This document shows positions 53,648-61,678 of a stretch of 64,000 nucleotides of DNA, one piece after another. The position numbers and the translations under genes were made by a program. Origin of the DNA: Desulfatiglans anilini DSM 4660 (GTDB lineage: Bacteria; Desulfobacterota; DSM-4660; Desulfatiglandales; Desulfatiglandaceae). The stretch spans positions 248,001 through 312,000 of the forward strand of contig NZ_AULM01000003.1 in NCBI RefSeq assembly GCF_000422285.1, written 5' to 3'. The notes below the pieces were generated by a model. That model searched no databases and had not been told where the DNA came from. It saw only the letters and a list, made by a program, of their open reading frames with translations. Each line of letters opens with the position of its first letter. Positions within the stretch are counted from its first letter, which is position 1.

Positions 53648-54082
53648 GTGGAAAAGCCAGATACGCCTTTTGGGCCAAATAAATTGGGTCGGAAACACAT
53701 CAAGAGCTTTGCCAGCGGCATCGCTCATATGTTTTCCTGTTCGGCCCAGCATTATGCCTGGCTGGCGTATCAGCACCAGTTGCCGACGGTGACAATTGAC
53801 CTCCTGGAGCTGCGAATCGAACCCGCTGAATTCGACATTGAAAGGAACCGGATTCTCGCCGGGATGTGTCAGAGAACACTCCTCCGAAACGCCGGGCAAC
53901 TGGCACCGCCTGGCGCTGTGGTTACGGCGTCTCTCTCTGCCCACTTCGGGATTGATGACTATTCGGAAGACGGCCGTTCTGCCTCGATTGGCAGGTCCGT
54001 TTTCACCGTGATCCTGACCGATGACCGAGGCAAGGAGTGGCGTGTTGACCATGCTGAGGAGAAGATGCTGATAGATGATTGA
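53648..54082 (+). CDS. Unknown 144-residue protein
   Basis: The start is GTG 53648, 3 nt after the HNH gene stop; the next gene overlaps by 8 nt, so three genes are coupled. The sequence is mixed alpha/beta with no motif that I recognise (H-Y-A-W-L-A-Y-Q-H-Q near 35, L-L-R-N-A-G-Q-L-A-P-P-G-A near 78). It could be a partner or immunity-like protein of the neighbours. Confidence 0.5.
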   Translation: MEKPDTPFGPNKLGRKHIKSFASGIAHMFSCSAQHYAWLAYQHQLPTVTIDLLELRIEPAEFDIERNRILAGMCQRTLLRNAGQLAPPGAVVTASLSAHFGIDDYSEDGRSASIGRSVFTVILTDDRGKEWRVDHAEEKMLIDD

Positions 54083-55112
54083 GGACACGCAAAGGGCGGA
54101 TATGCACGCTATCGCAGAATTTCAGGAGAGGAGGCATGCTTTTGACCAGCTATGTAATCAGCTCTGGAATCCTAACGGGGAACCGTATGAGGTTTTCAAT
54201 CGCTGTGCCTGTCCCGCGTGTGGGTACCCAACCATCGGCGAGCGTTCTCGATACGATATGTGTCTCTTGTGCAAATGGGAGGATGACGGCCAGGACGATG
54301 ATAGTGCCGACGAGATTTGGGGTGGGCCAAACGGAAATTATTCGTTAACAGACGCGAGGCTGAATTTTTCCCGTTTTGGCAGCATGTACCCTCCGGATGA
54401 TATTTCCGGATCTGAGTGGGCGAACAAAGACGTTGAGGAAAAGAACAGGCTCAGAAAATTGTATGATTCTCTGCTAATTATCTCTGACAGGAAAAAGCTC
54501 GCGGAACAGATATTGGCAGTGAAAAGGCTTGAAGGGTCACCGGCGACACTTGAGGAATATCTATCACGGAAACCTCTGCGCTATGATCAGCGAAAGGGAG
54601 TGTTCCTCGATGATTGGTGGTTAGCTCACCCCGTTTGGGAGGGGACCCTTTACGGATATGGAAGGGTTACCCGAGAATCAGCAGTTAGATATTCTCTTCA
54701 GCGCTTAAGCCGAATGGAGGATCTCTGCGAACGTCTCAGAGGGAAAGTTCCTGCTTTTGATCGTTGTCCCTGTCCGGCTTGCGGGCTTCCAACTGTACCA
54801 ACAGGTGATCAACGATGTCTGTTATGTGGCTGGCCGGATAATCGATCCGAACTGGATGTCTCCGGCAGCGAAGATAAGCCTTCGCACCTGGATTATTCTT
54901 TGACTGAGGCGCGGATAAATTTTGAAAAGTATCTGACAATGTATTGCCCGGAGGATGAGCCGAATTTCAGTGGAAGCCAGACAAGTCTGTTGAATAAATG
55001 CCTACTAATTCGGGCGTATTTGGATCTCTCTGCAGGCAGCTTCCAGCTTGAAAACCAGATACGTGAGATTCTGGATCTTGAGAAAGAAGTCCTGAACGAG
55101 AGGGAGTTATAG
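54075..55112 (+). CDS. Tandem CPCC-domain protein
   Basis: A 345-residue protein with two cysteine-rich CPCC-type domains. C-A-C-P-A-C-G-Y-P-T-I near 45-55 with C-L-L-C-K-W-E-D-D-G is the first. C-P-C-P-A-C-G-L-P-T-V near 233-243 with C-L-L-C-G-W is the second, each ending Y-S-L-T-D/E-A-R-L/I-N-F. CPCC domains occur in proteins linked to bacterial toxin-immunity loci, function unproved. Normal members have one copy. It overlaps the previous gene by 8 nt, suggesting a co-translated pair. Confidence 0.75.
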   Translation: MIEDTQRADMHAIAEFQERRHAFDQLCNQLWNPNGEPYEVFNRCACPACGYPTIGERSRYDMCLLCKWEDDGQDDDSADEIWGGPNGNYSLTDARLNFSRFGSMYPPDDISGSEWANKDVEEKNRLRKLYDSLLIISDRKKLAEQILAVKRLEGSPATLEEYLSRKPLRYDQRKGVFLDDWWLAHPVWEGTLYGYGRVTRESAVRYSLQRLSRMEDLCERLRGKVPAFDRCPCPACGLPTVPTGDQRCLLCGWPDNRSELDVSGSEDKPSHLDYSLTEARINFEKYLTMYCPEDEPNFSGSQTSLLNKCLLIRAYLDLSAGSFQLENQIREILDLEKEVLNEREL

Positions 55113-55507
55113 GTCACCGCCTTCGCGGCAATGCCAATTCGATTCCCATTTTGGGAACCGAACCTGCGTCCGAAAACTGGATTCGAAGTTGTTGCTGCTC
55201 GACGCCAGGTATCCGGTTTTACTGCAAACCCGTAACCCTCGTCCGGTGCCGGGAAATCAGGGGAGAAATTCGTTTCTCTGGTCGGGTTGGTGGGAAATGG
55301 TTGTGCGAGATGACTTCGGCGTTTATTATCAAGGGGTTACGAGGATCACGGGCTTTGAGACTGATTTGCGCCAGGTCGACGCACCCTCCACCATTCAAAA
55401 AAGTCAGACCCGTCCACTGACCGCGTCCGGTTGCTGGGCGGGTTTTATTTTTATACGTATTGTCAGCGAATTACGTCGGCTTCAGGGCGTCGGCGCTGCC
55501 GCCGCAA
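55113..55507. other. Non-coding or eroded region between defense island halves
   Basis: 395 bp without a convincing gene. A plus-strand frame (55189 onward) contains L-L-L-D-A-R-Y-P-V-L-L-Q and W-W-E-M-V-V-R-D-D-F-G-V-Y-Y-Q-G, which reads like real protein and could be the remnant of a lost gene, but the start and end are missing. A plus-strand terminator lies at 55409-55453. Confidence 0.45.
55409..55453 (+). terminator. Putative Rho-independent terminator
   Basis: CCCGTCC (55409-55415) pairs with GGGCGGG (55436-55442; one G-T pair), followed by a T-rich tract at 55443-55452. The 20-nt loop is long. It would stop plus-strand transcription from the CPCC gene block. Confidence 0.5.
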
Positions 55508-55696
55508 TCACTCCCTTTTCGGGAAGCTTGTCATACCCCGCTTGTCTTTCGCCTCAAAATTCTCCGCATTCTTACCCCCATTCTCCGGACCTCGTCCGGA
55601 CTCCTGCATTTTTTCCCGCAGCCGCTGTTCGGCGATCTCGTCGGCAAACTGGTTGATACTCTTCATAATTCCGTCAAACAGGTCGTTGATGTCCAC
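55508..55696 (-). CDS. 62-residue phage-linked small protein
   Basis: GTG 55694-55696 with GAGGAG 8 nt upstream starts a 62-residue hydrophilic protein (M-D-I-N-D-L-F-D-G-I-M-K-S-I-N-Q-F-A-D-E). The C-terminal half is K/E/N-rich and probably disordered. Its upstream DNA carries a full copy of the phage intergenic element (55738-55768, minus), as the tail-operon genes do. This argues that it derives from the same or a related prophage. No family is recognised. Confidence 0.55.
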   Translation of the reverse strand: MDINDLFDGIMKSINQFADEIAEQRLREKMQESGRGPENGGKNAENFEAKDKRGMTSFPKRE

Positions 55697-55737
55697 GGTC
55701 GGTCGCTCCTCGTTGTGAATTCTGATTGCTTCCCCGC

Positions 55738-55768
55738 TTACTTACCGGAGAGATGGAGAAAGTGTCGG
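55738..55768 (-). promoter_or_regulatory. Phage intergenic element, copy E (minus strand)
   Basis: On the minus strand: CCGACAC (55768-55762), 12 nt, TCCGGTAAGTAA (55749-55738), both blocks complete. It lies 41 nt upstream of the small-protein start codon, the same arrangement as copies B, C and D. Confidence 0.65.
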
Positions 55769-55806
55769 GCGGTGGCTGATTTTTTTCATGACTGCTCCCA
55801 TGGCCC

Positions 55807-55837
55807 TTACTTTCCGGGTGGCGTTGGCATGTGTCGG
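55807..55837 (-). promoter_or_regulatory. Phage intergenic element, copy E2 (degenerate, minus strand)
   Basis: On the minus strand: CCGACAC (55837-55831), 12 nt, CCCGGAAAGTAA (55818-55807), which is 10 of 12 matches in the second block. It lies 38 bp upstream of copy E, so two tandem copies face the 62-residue gene. Between them a 15-codon minus-strand ORF (ATG 55785) ends inside copy E. Confidence 0.55.
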
Positions 55838-55980
55838 AAAATTCTATAATATTCGCAGACTTTCCGTTTTCCACATGCGTTGTCACCTGCTATATTGAGG
55901 GCCGTAATTGTACATTGGGCACATTGCGCGCGCTCGCTGCCAATGAATTAGTGGCGCATCAGGAATTGAGGCAAACCGAT

Positions 55981-57060
55981 ATGGCAAAGGCACCGGAAAA
56001 TTTTGCAGAGACGGTCAAGGAGCATCTCCCCCACGAGCCACGCTGGCCCAACGTCGGCGAGAAGCTCATCGCCCAGGACCGCCGTATCTACGTCTCGACT
56101 TATCCGACCATGCTCAACATCATCCGGGACGAGTCGCAACAGCTCTCGCCACACTTTTTCGATTTCATCGTGGTCGATGAAAGCCACCGCTCCATCTACA
56201 ACACCTATAAAGAGGTGCTGGACTATTTCAAGACCATCACCCTGGGCCTCACCGCCACGCCCACCGATATCATCGACCACAACACCTTCCAGCTCTTTCA
56301 CTGCGAAGACGGCCTTCCCACTTTTGCCTACACCTTTGAAGAGGCGGTCAACAATGTGCCGGGCTATCTGTGCAGTTTCCAGGTGATGAAGATCCAGACC
56401 CGCTTCCAGATGGAGGGGATCAGCAAGCGCACCATCTCGCTGGAAGACCAGAAAAAGCTGCTGCTGGAAGGCAAGGAACTTGAGGAGATCAACTTCGAGG
56501 GTTCGCAGCTGGAAAAGCAGGTGATCAACAAGGGGACCAATGCCCTCATCGTCAAGGAGTTCATGGAGGAGTGCATCAAGGACGGAAGCGGCGTGTTGCC
56601 CGGCAAGACCATCTTCTTCTGCTCCTCCAAGGCCCATGCCCGGCGTATCGAAGAGATCTTCGACAAGCTCTTCCCTCAATATAAAGGCGAGCTGGCCGAG
56701 TTGCTCCATGCCGAGCACCCGCAAATCACCGAAGACCTGCTGCGCCAGGTCTACAAAAACCGCAAGGCCCGCTTCATCCAGTTCATCCGCCACATCCTCG
56801 GCATCGAGATCCTGAAGAGCTTCCCGGAAACGGTCAGCGAAGCCTTCGATCAGTTCATCGGACAGCACACGAACCTTTCCAGTCGTCAGCTGGAGTTCCT
56901 GAACCTGCTCAAGGGCTTCATCATCGAGCGCGAGAAGATCGAGAAGAAAGACCTCATCAACGCACCGTTCACGGTCATCCACCCGCAGGGGATTCGCGGT
57001 GTGTTCAGTCCGGCGGAGATCAACGAAATCTTGCAGCTCACCGAGCGACTGGCGGCCTGA
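55981..57060 (+). pseudogene. hsdR: hsdR remnant of a second type I system
   Basis: In frame from about 55981 and recognisable as HsdR motor sequence from F-A-E-T-V-K-E-H-L-P (about 55999): Y-P-T-M-L, V-V-D-E-S-H-R-S-I-Y-N, L-G-L-T-A-T-P-T-D, K-T-I-F-F-C-S-S-K-A-H-A. At about 56710-56730 it jumps from motif IV (P-Q-Y-K-G-E-L-A-E) straight to the C-terminal helical domain (L-R-Q-V-Y-K-N-R-K-A-R-F), so motifs V and VI are deleted. The nuclease domain and Walker A region are also missing. It cannot be functional. It ends TGA 57058-57060, overlapping a small ORF. Confidence 0.85.
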
Positions 57061-57203
57061 TGAATATGAACCGGGAAAAACACGACAACGGGGTCGATAT
57101 CGACCCCTTTAGATATGATGAGCATCTGCAGATTACGCGCATGAGAGCAGATTCTAATTATGGCGAATTCGCCACAATTAACCTGGAGAAATATTATGCC
57201 TAA
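57060..57203 (+). CDS. 47-residue small ORF with palindromic core
   Basis: ATG 57060 overlaps the hsdR remnant stop (ATGA), and the TAA (57201-57203) lies inside the start of the KilA-N gene, so it is coupled on both sides. The protein is acidic and polar (H-D-N-G-V-D-I-D-P-F-R-Y-D). An 18-bp perfect palindrome (57090-57107) forms its centre. No known family is seen; translation is suggested only by the overlaps. Confidence 0.4.
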   Translation: MNMNREKHDNGVDIDPFRYDEHLQITRMRADSNYGEFATINLEKYYA

Positions 57204-58016
57204 GAACAGGAAAATAGAAGTTCAAGGCGCTGAGATAGCCGTCGTTAATAATCAAGAGCAGGATTTTATTTCACTGACAGATATTGCACGGTACAAAACA
57301 GATGACACCAGCGCTGTTATAGGCAACTGGATGCCCAACCGGAATACGATTGAGTTTTTAGGGATTTGGGAGTCGTTATATAATCCCAATTTTAAACCCC
57401 TCGAATTCGAGGGTTTAAAAAACAGGCGGGGCTCAATGCATTTACCCTTTCTCCTCAGAAATGGGTAACGACCACAAATGCCATCGGTTTTGTCGTTAAA
57501 TCAGGTAGATATGGAGGCACATACGCCCATAAGGACATTACTTTCAAGTTTGCCAGTTGGATCTCTGTCGAATTTGAACTCTACGTTGTTAAGGAATTTC
57601 AACGCCTTAAAGAAGAAGAGCAAAAGCAGCTTGGATGGTCCGCCAAGCGAGAATTGGCCAAAATCAATTACCGCATCCACACCGACGCCATCAAGACGAA
57701 CCTGGTCCCGCCCGAGGTGTCGTCCCAACAGATCAATTTCATCTATGCCAGCGAAGCGGACTTGCTGAACATGGCCCTGTTCGGCAAAACAGCGAAGCAG
57801 TGGCGGGACGAGAACCCGGACCACAAAGGCAATATCCGCGACGAAGCCAATGTCTCCCAGCTTGTCTGCCTAGCCAATCTTGAAACCCTGAACGCCCATT
57901 TCATTCATCAGGGACTGCCGCAGGCCGAGCGGCTGAAAATCCTGAACCAGACCGCCATTCACCAGATGAAACTCCTGCTTGCCGACAGAAACGTCGGGCG
58001 GTTGGAAAAAGATTGA
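57196..58016 (+). pseudogene. KilA-N domain protein, frameshifted (or -1 recoded)
   Basis: ATG 57196 with CTGGAG upstream begins I-E-V-Q-G-A-E-I-A-V, D-F-I-S-L-T-D-I-A-R-Y, the KilA-N DNA-binding domain of phage antirepressor-type proteins. At 57417-57423 the heptamer A_AAA_AAC is in register; the zero frame stops at TAA 57466-57468, while a -1 shift continues Q-A-G-L-N-A-F-T-L, N-A-I-G-F, G-R-Y-G-G-T-Y-A-H-K-D and a C-terminal helical region to 58016. The recoded protein would be about 273 residues. A single missing base is equally possible. A near-palindrome (about 57390-57420) ends on the slippery run. Confidence 0.75.
57417..57423 (+). promoter_or_regulatory. Candidate -1 frameshift heptamer A_AAA_AAC
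   Basis: Zero-frame codons TTA-AAA-AAC place the heptamer in slippery register. A -1 slip exactly restores the KilA-N frame (next codons CAG GCG GGG). The same heptamer drives IS1 transposase frameshifting. Whether it is used here or marks a deleted base cannot be told from sequence. Confidence 0.45.
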
Positions 58017-58417
58017 TGAACCACGAAACACACGAAAATCACGAAAAGGTTCTTTTTAAAGAGGAGTGCTATGCCATTCAGGGAGCGATTTTTGAGGTCT
58101 ATCGTGAAATGGGCTGCGGTTTTCTGGAGGCGGTTTATCAGGAATGTCTGGAGCGAGAGTTGACGACACGAGGCATTCCGTTTGTTGCCCAAACTGATTT
58201 GACGCTGAACTACAAAGGTGAACCGCTCAAACAAACCTACAAACCCGATTTTATCTGCTTCGGGAAGATCATTGTCGAGCTGAAGGCGGTCAAGGAGATT
58301 GCCCCTGAGCATAAGGCTCAAGTGATCAACTATCTCAAGGCAACCGGCATGCGGCTTGGATTGCTGGTCAACTTCGGTCACTACCCGAAAGTCAAGATAG
58401 AGCGAATTATTTTATGA
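58016..58417 (+). CDS. GxxExxY family protein (predicted PDDEXK-type)
   Basis: A 133-residue protein starting at ATG 58016, overlapping the previous stop. It contains G-C-G-F-L-E-A-V-Y (G-x-x-E-x-x-Y) near 34-42, P-D-F-I-C-F near 80 and I-V-E-L-K-A-V near 88-94, the D-ExK layout of small nuclease-like GxxExxY proteins. The N-terminal H-E-T-H-E-N-H-E-K is read from a short CACGAA repeat that also flanks the 3' end. Function is unproved, but members are common in mobile and defense regions. Confidence 0.85.
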   Translation: MNHETHENHEKVLFKEECYAIQGAIFEVYREMGCGFLEAVYQECLERELTTRGIPFVAQTDLTLNYKGEPLKQTYKPDFICFGKIIVELKAVKEIAPEHKAQVINYLKATGMRLGLLVNFGHYPKVKIERIIL

Positions 58418-58506
58418 ACCACGAGATACAAGAAAAGCACGAAAGAATAATTGTTTTTAAATTTTGTGTGGTTCGTGTGTTTCGTGGGTAAAAAAGGAAT
58501 CTAACC
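58418..58506. repeat. Inverted CACGAA-rich repeats flanking the GxxExxY gene
   Basis: Copies of a CCACGAAACACACGAA-like motif occur at the 5' end of the GxxExxY gene (58019-58050), just after its stop (58418-58447), and inverted at 58467-58491 (GTGGTTCGTGTGTTTCGTGG). The gene is thus framed by short direct and inverted copies, as in a small mobile cassette. The inverted copy directly precedes hsdM. Confidence 0.65.
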
Positions 58507-60164
58507 ATGCTCCAAAACAACCCCAACTCAAAAGCAAGATCGACCAGCTCTGGAACAAATTCTGGTCCGGCGGCATCTCCAATCCGCTCACCGCCCTCGA
58601 GCAGATCACCTACCTGCTGTTCATGAAGCGCCTCGACGAGCTGGATCAGAAGAAGCAGGCCGATGCCGAATGGACCGGCGAGCCCTACACCTCGAAGTTC
58701 GCGGGCCAGTGGATTCCGCCCGAATACCGCGACAAGGACGGGGCCGACCACTACTCCGTCGACAAGCGCACCCTGCGCTGGAGCGAGTTCAAGCGCATGC
58801 AGGCCGAGGAGATGTTGCAGCATGTGCAGACCAAGGTCTTTCCCTTCCTCAAGGACATGAACAGGGCCGAAAGCAACTTCACCCACCACCTGCGTAACGC
58901 CGTGTTCATCATTCCCAAACCGGCCCTGCTGGTGGAGGCGGTGAAGACCATCGACGAGATCTTCGAGATCATGGAGAAGGACTCGCAGGAGAAGGGCCAG
59001 GCCTTTCAGGACATCCAGGGCGATGTCTACGAGATGCTCCTCTCCGAGATCGCCGGCGCGGGCAAGAACGGTCAGTTCCGCACCCCGCGCCACATCATCA
59101 AGCTGATGGCCGATCTGGTGCGGCCGCAGCTGGGCCACCGCATCGCCGACCCGGCCTGCGGTTCCGGCGGTTTTTTGCTTGGCGCTTACCAGCACATCGT
59201 CACCGAACTGGCAAAGAAAGCTGGTGCCAAGGATTTGCAGGCGGACGAAGACGGTTTTGTCCGCACCTCGGTGGCCGCCGGACTCACCGAAAAGGCCCAG
59301 GCTATCCTGTAAGCCTCCCTCTTCGGTTACGACATCGACAGCACCATGGTGCGCCTGGGGCTGATGAACCTGATGATGCACGGCATCGACGAGCCCAACA
59401 TCGACTACTAGGACACCCTCTCCAAGAGCTACCTGGAAGAGGCCGAATACGACATCGTCATGGCCAACCCGCCCTTTACCGGCAGCATCGACAAGGGGGA
59501 CATCAACGAAAACCTCACCCTCGCCACCACCAAGACCGAGTTGCTCTTTGTCGAGAACCTCTACCGCCTGCTGAAAAAGGGCGGCACCGCCTGCGTCATC
59601 GTGCCGCAAGGGGTGCTGTTCGGCTCCGGCGGCGCGTTCAAAACGTTGCGGCAGCTGCTGGTGGAGCGCTGCAACCTCAAGGCCGTCATCACCATGCCGA
59701 GCGGGGTGTTCAAGCCCTGCGCCGGGGTCAGCACCGCGATCCTGCTCTTTACCAAGGTCTGGGGGGCAAAGGACAAGGTGACGCAACCGGCCACGGAGCA
59801 CGTCTGGTTCTATGAGATGCAGACTGACGGCTACTCGCTGGACGACAAGCGGACCAAGCAGGAGGGGTATGGGGATTTGCAGGATATCGTGGCGCGGTTC
59901 CATGGGCGGGATGCGGAGAAGGATACGGATCGCACCGCGAAATGGTTTTGTGTGGCGCGGGCAGACATCGAGGCCGAGGGCTATGACCTGTCGCTGAGTC
60001 GGTATAAGGAGGATGTGTTTGAAGAGGTGGAGTATGACAAACCTGCCGATATTTTGAAGCGGCTTATTGAGGCGGAAGTGGGCGAGGCAGACGACGACGA
60101 ACTCGCCAAAGTACAAAGCGGCATTGTGCGCGAGCTGCTGGAGCTGAGGGGGATGGTTGGATGA
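58507..60164 (+). pseudogene. hsdM: hsdM of the second type I system, inactivated
   Basis: A gene of normal HsdM length (about 550 codons) with K-I-D-Q-L-W-N-K-F-W, A-D-P-A-C-G-S-G-G-F-L (AdoMet motif) and M-A-N-P-P-F (catalytic N-P-P-F). Three lesions are visible. The ATG at 58507 is one base out of frame with the body (one missing G would give ATG-GCT-CCA). TAA lies at 59310-59312 and TAG at 59409-59411. Both stops are in frame, and the protein continues perfectly on both sides. It overlaps hsdS by 4 nt. Confidence 0.88.
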
Positions 60165-61672
60165 AACAGGATAAACTTACCAACCTGTTTGACTTCCTCC
60201 CCAAGTCCAAGGTCAAAGCTGGCGACGGACTTGAGGCCGGCAAATACCCTTTTTACACATCCAGTGAGAACCAGTCCAAATATCTGGATGAATTTCAGCA
60301 TGAGCCAGGCTGCCTTGTGTTTGGCACAGGGGGCAAGGCCAGCGTGTATTTCACGACCAGCCGTTTTGCCACCTCAACGGATTGCATCACCATACGGCCC
60401 AAGCCAAAGGCCACGATTGATGCAGGCTATGTTTTCCAATTTTTCAAGGGCAATATGCAGGTCCTTGAAAGCGGTTTCAAAGGGGCGGGTCTCAAACACA
60501 TTTCCAAGGCCTATCTCTCGGCAATTCAAATTCCTCACCCTGAAGAGATCGACGACCAAAAGCGCATTGGTCATCTGCTCGGCAAGGTGGAAGGGCTGAT
60601 CGCCCGGCGCAAACAACACCTGCAACAACTCGAGGACCTGCTCAAAAGCGTCTTTCTGGAGATGTTCGGCGACCCCGTGCGGAATGAGAAGGGGTGGGAT
60701 ACAGAGCCACTTGGAAAACTTGCAACAATAGAGCGCGGTCGGTTCTCACCACGCCCACGAAATGACCCGAAATTTTATAACGGGGCCTACCCATTTATTC
60801 AAACTGGTGACATTAGCCGGTCAAATGGACGGCTTCGAGAATACACTCAGACGCTTAACGATTTTGGCATCAAAGTAAGCAAGAAATTCGATGTCGGCAC
60901 GATTGTGATCGCAATTGTTGGCGCGACAATCGGTGAAACAGCCATTCTTCAAATTTCAACCTATGCTCCCGACTCCGTCATCGGCATTACGCCAAGAGCT
61001 GTAAGCAAAGAAACAGAATCAGTTTTCATTGAATTTTTGCTCCGTTTCTGGAAACCCGTGCTCAGAGCTAGAGCACCTGAGGCGGCAAGGGCGAACATTA
61101 ATATCGAGACATTACGTCCTTTGCCCATTATCTGACCACTGGAGAATGACCGAGAAAAATTCGCCGCCATAGTCGAAAAAGTCGAAAGTATCCAATCCCG
61201 CTACCAGCAAAGCCTGACCGATCTGGAAAGCCTCTATGGCGCATTGAGCCAGAAGGCGTTCAAGGGTAAGCTGGATCTGTCGCGGGTGGTGCTGCCAGCG
61301 GAAGGCCCTGAGATTCTTGAGAAAGAAAAGATCGATATTGAGGAAAAACAACCCATGGAGCCACTGTTCGAGTTGCCTGCACCCGAAGAGCTTGCCGTAT
61401 TGCAAACCGCCGAAGGCCGTAAATCCCTGCTGGGTGAGTGGCTGAACGCCTGGCTGGAGCAACTGGGTGGTGCACCCTTTGCTGCGCAGAAATTTATGGA
61501 TGCCGCCCGGCAACGGCTGTGGGAACTGGCGGAAGATGAAGCACCGGACTGGGGCGCGGCGGAATACGACGAAATCAAGGCCTGGGTCTTCGAGGCTCTG
61601 GAACAGGGCCGCCTGACCCAGGGCTACGACGATGCCAACAACCGCGTGCAGATTATAGAGGCAAAGGGATAA
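60161..61672 (+). pseudogene. hsdS: hsdS of the second type I system, with one nonsense codon
   Basis: A 504-codon frame. The first TRD is at about residues 1-145; the conserved helix R-I-G-H-L-L-G-K-V-E-G-L-I-A-R-R is near 136-151, then a second TRD. TGA at 61133-61135 (codon 325) interrupts P-L-P-I-I-stop-P-L-E-N-D, just before the second conserved helix (F-A-A-I-V-E-K-V-E-S-I). The remaining frame is intact to TAA 61672, including a C-terminal extension with an acidic stretch. CGA to TGA is a possible origin. It overlaps the pseudo-hsdM stop. Confidence 0.85.
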
Positions 61673-61678
61673 CGCCGG

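Noticed and set aside
55831-55980. Upstream extension of the hsdR remnant to a start at 55831
   Set aside because: The added residues do not match HsdR and the region contains phage element copy E2; the frame is open only by chance.
58418-58506. CRISPR array
   Set aside because: CACGAA repeats are short, irregularly spaced and partly inverted, with no spacers of constant length and no cas genes nearby.
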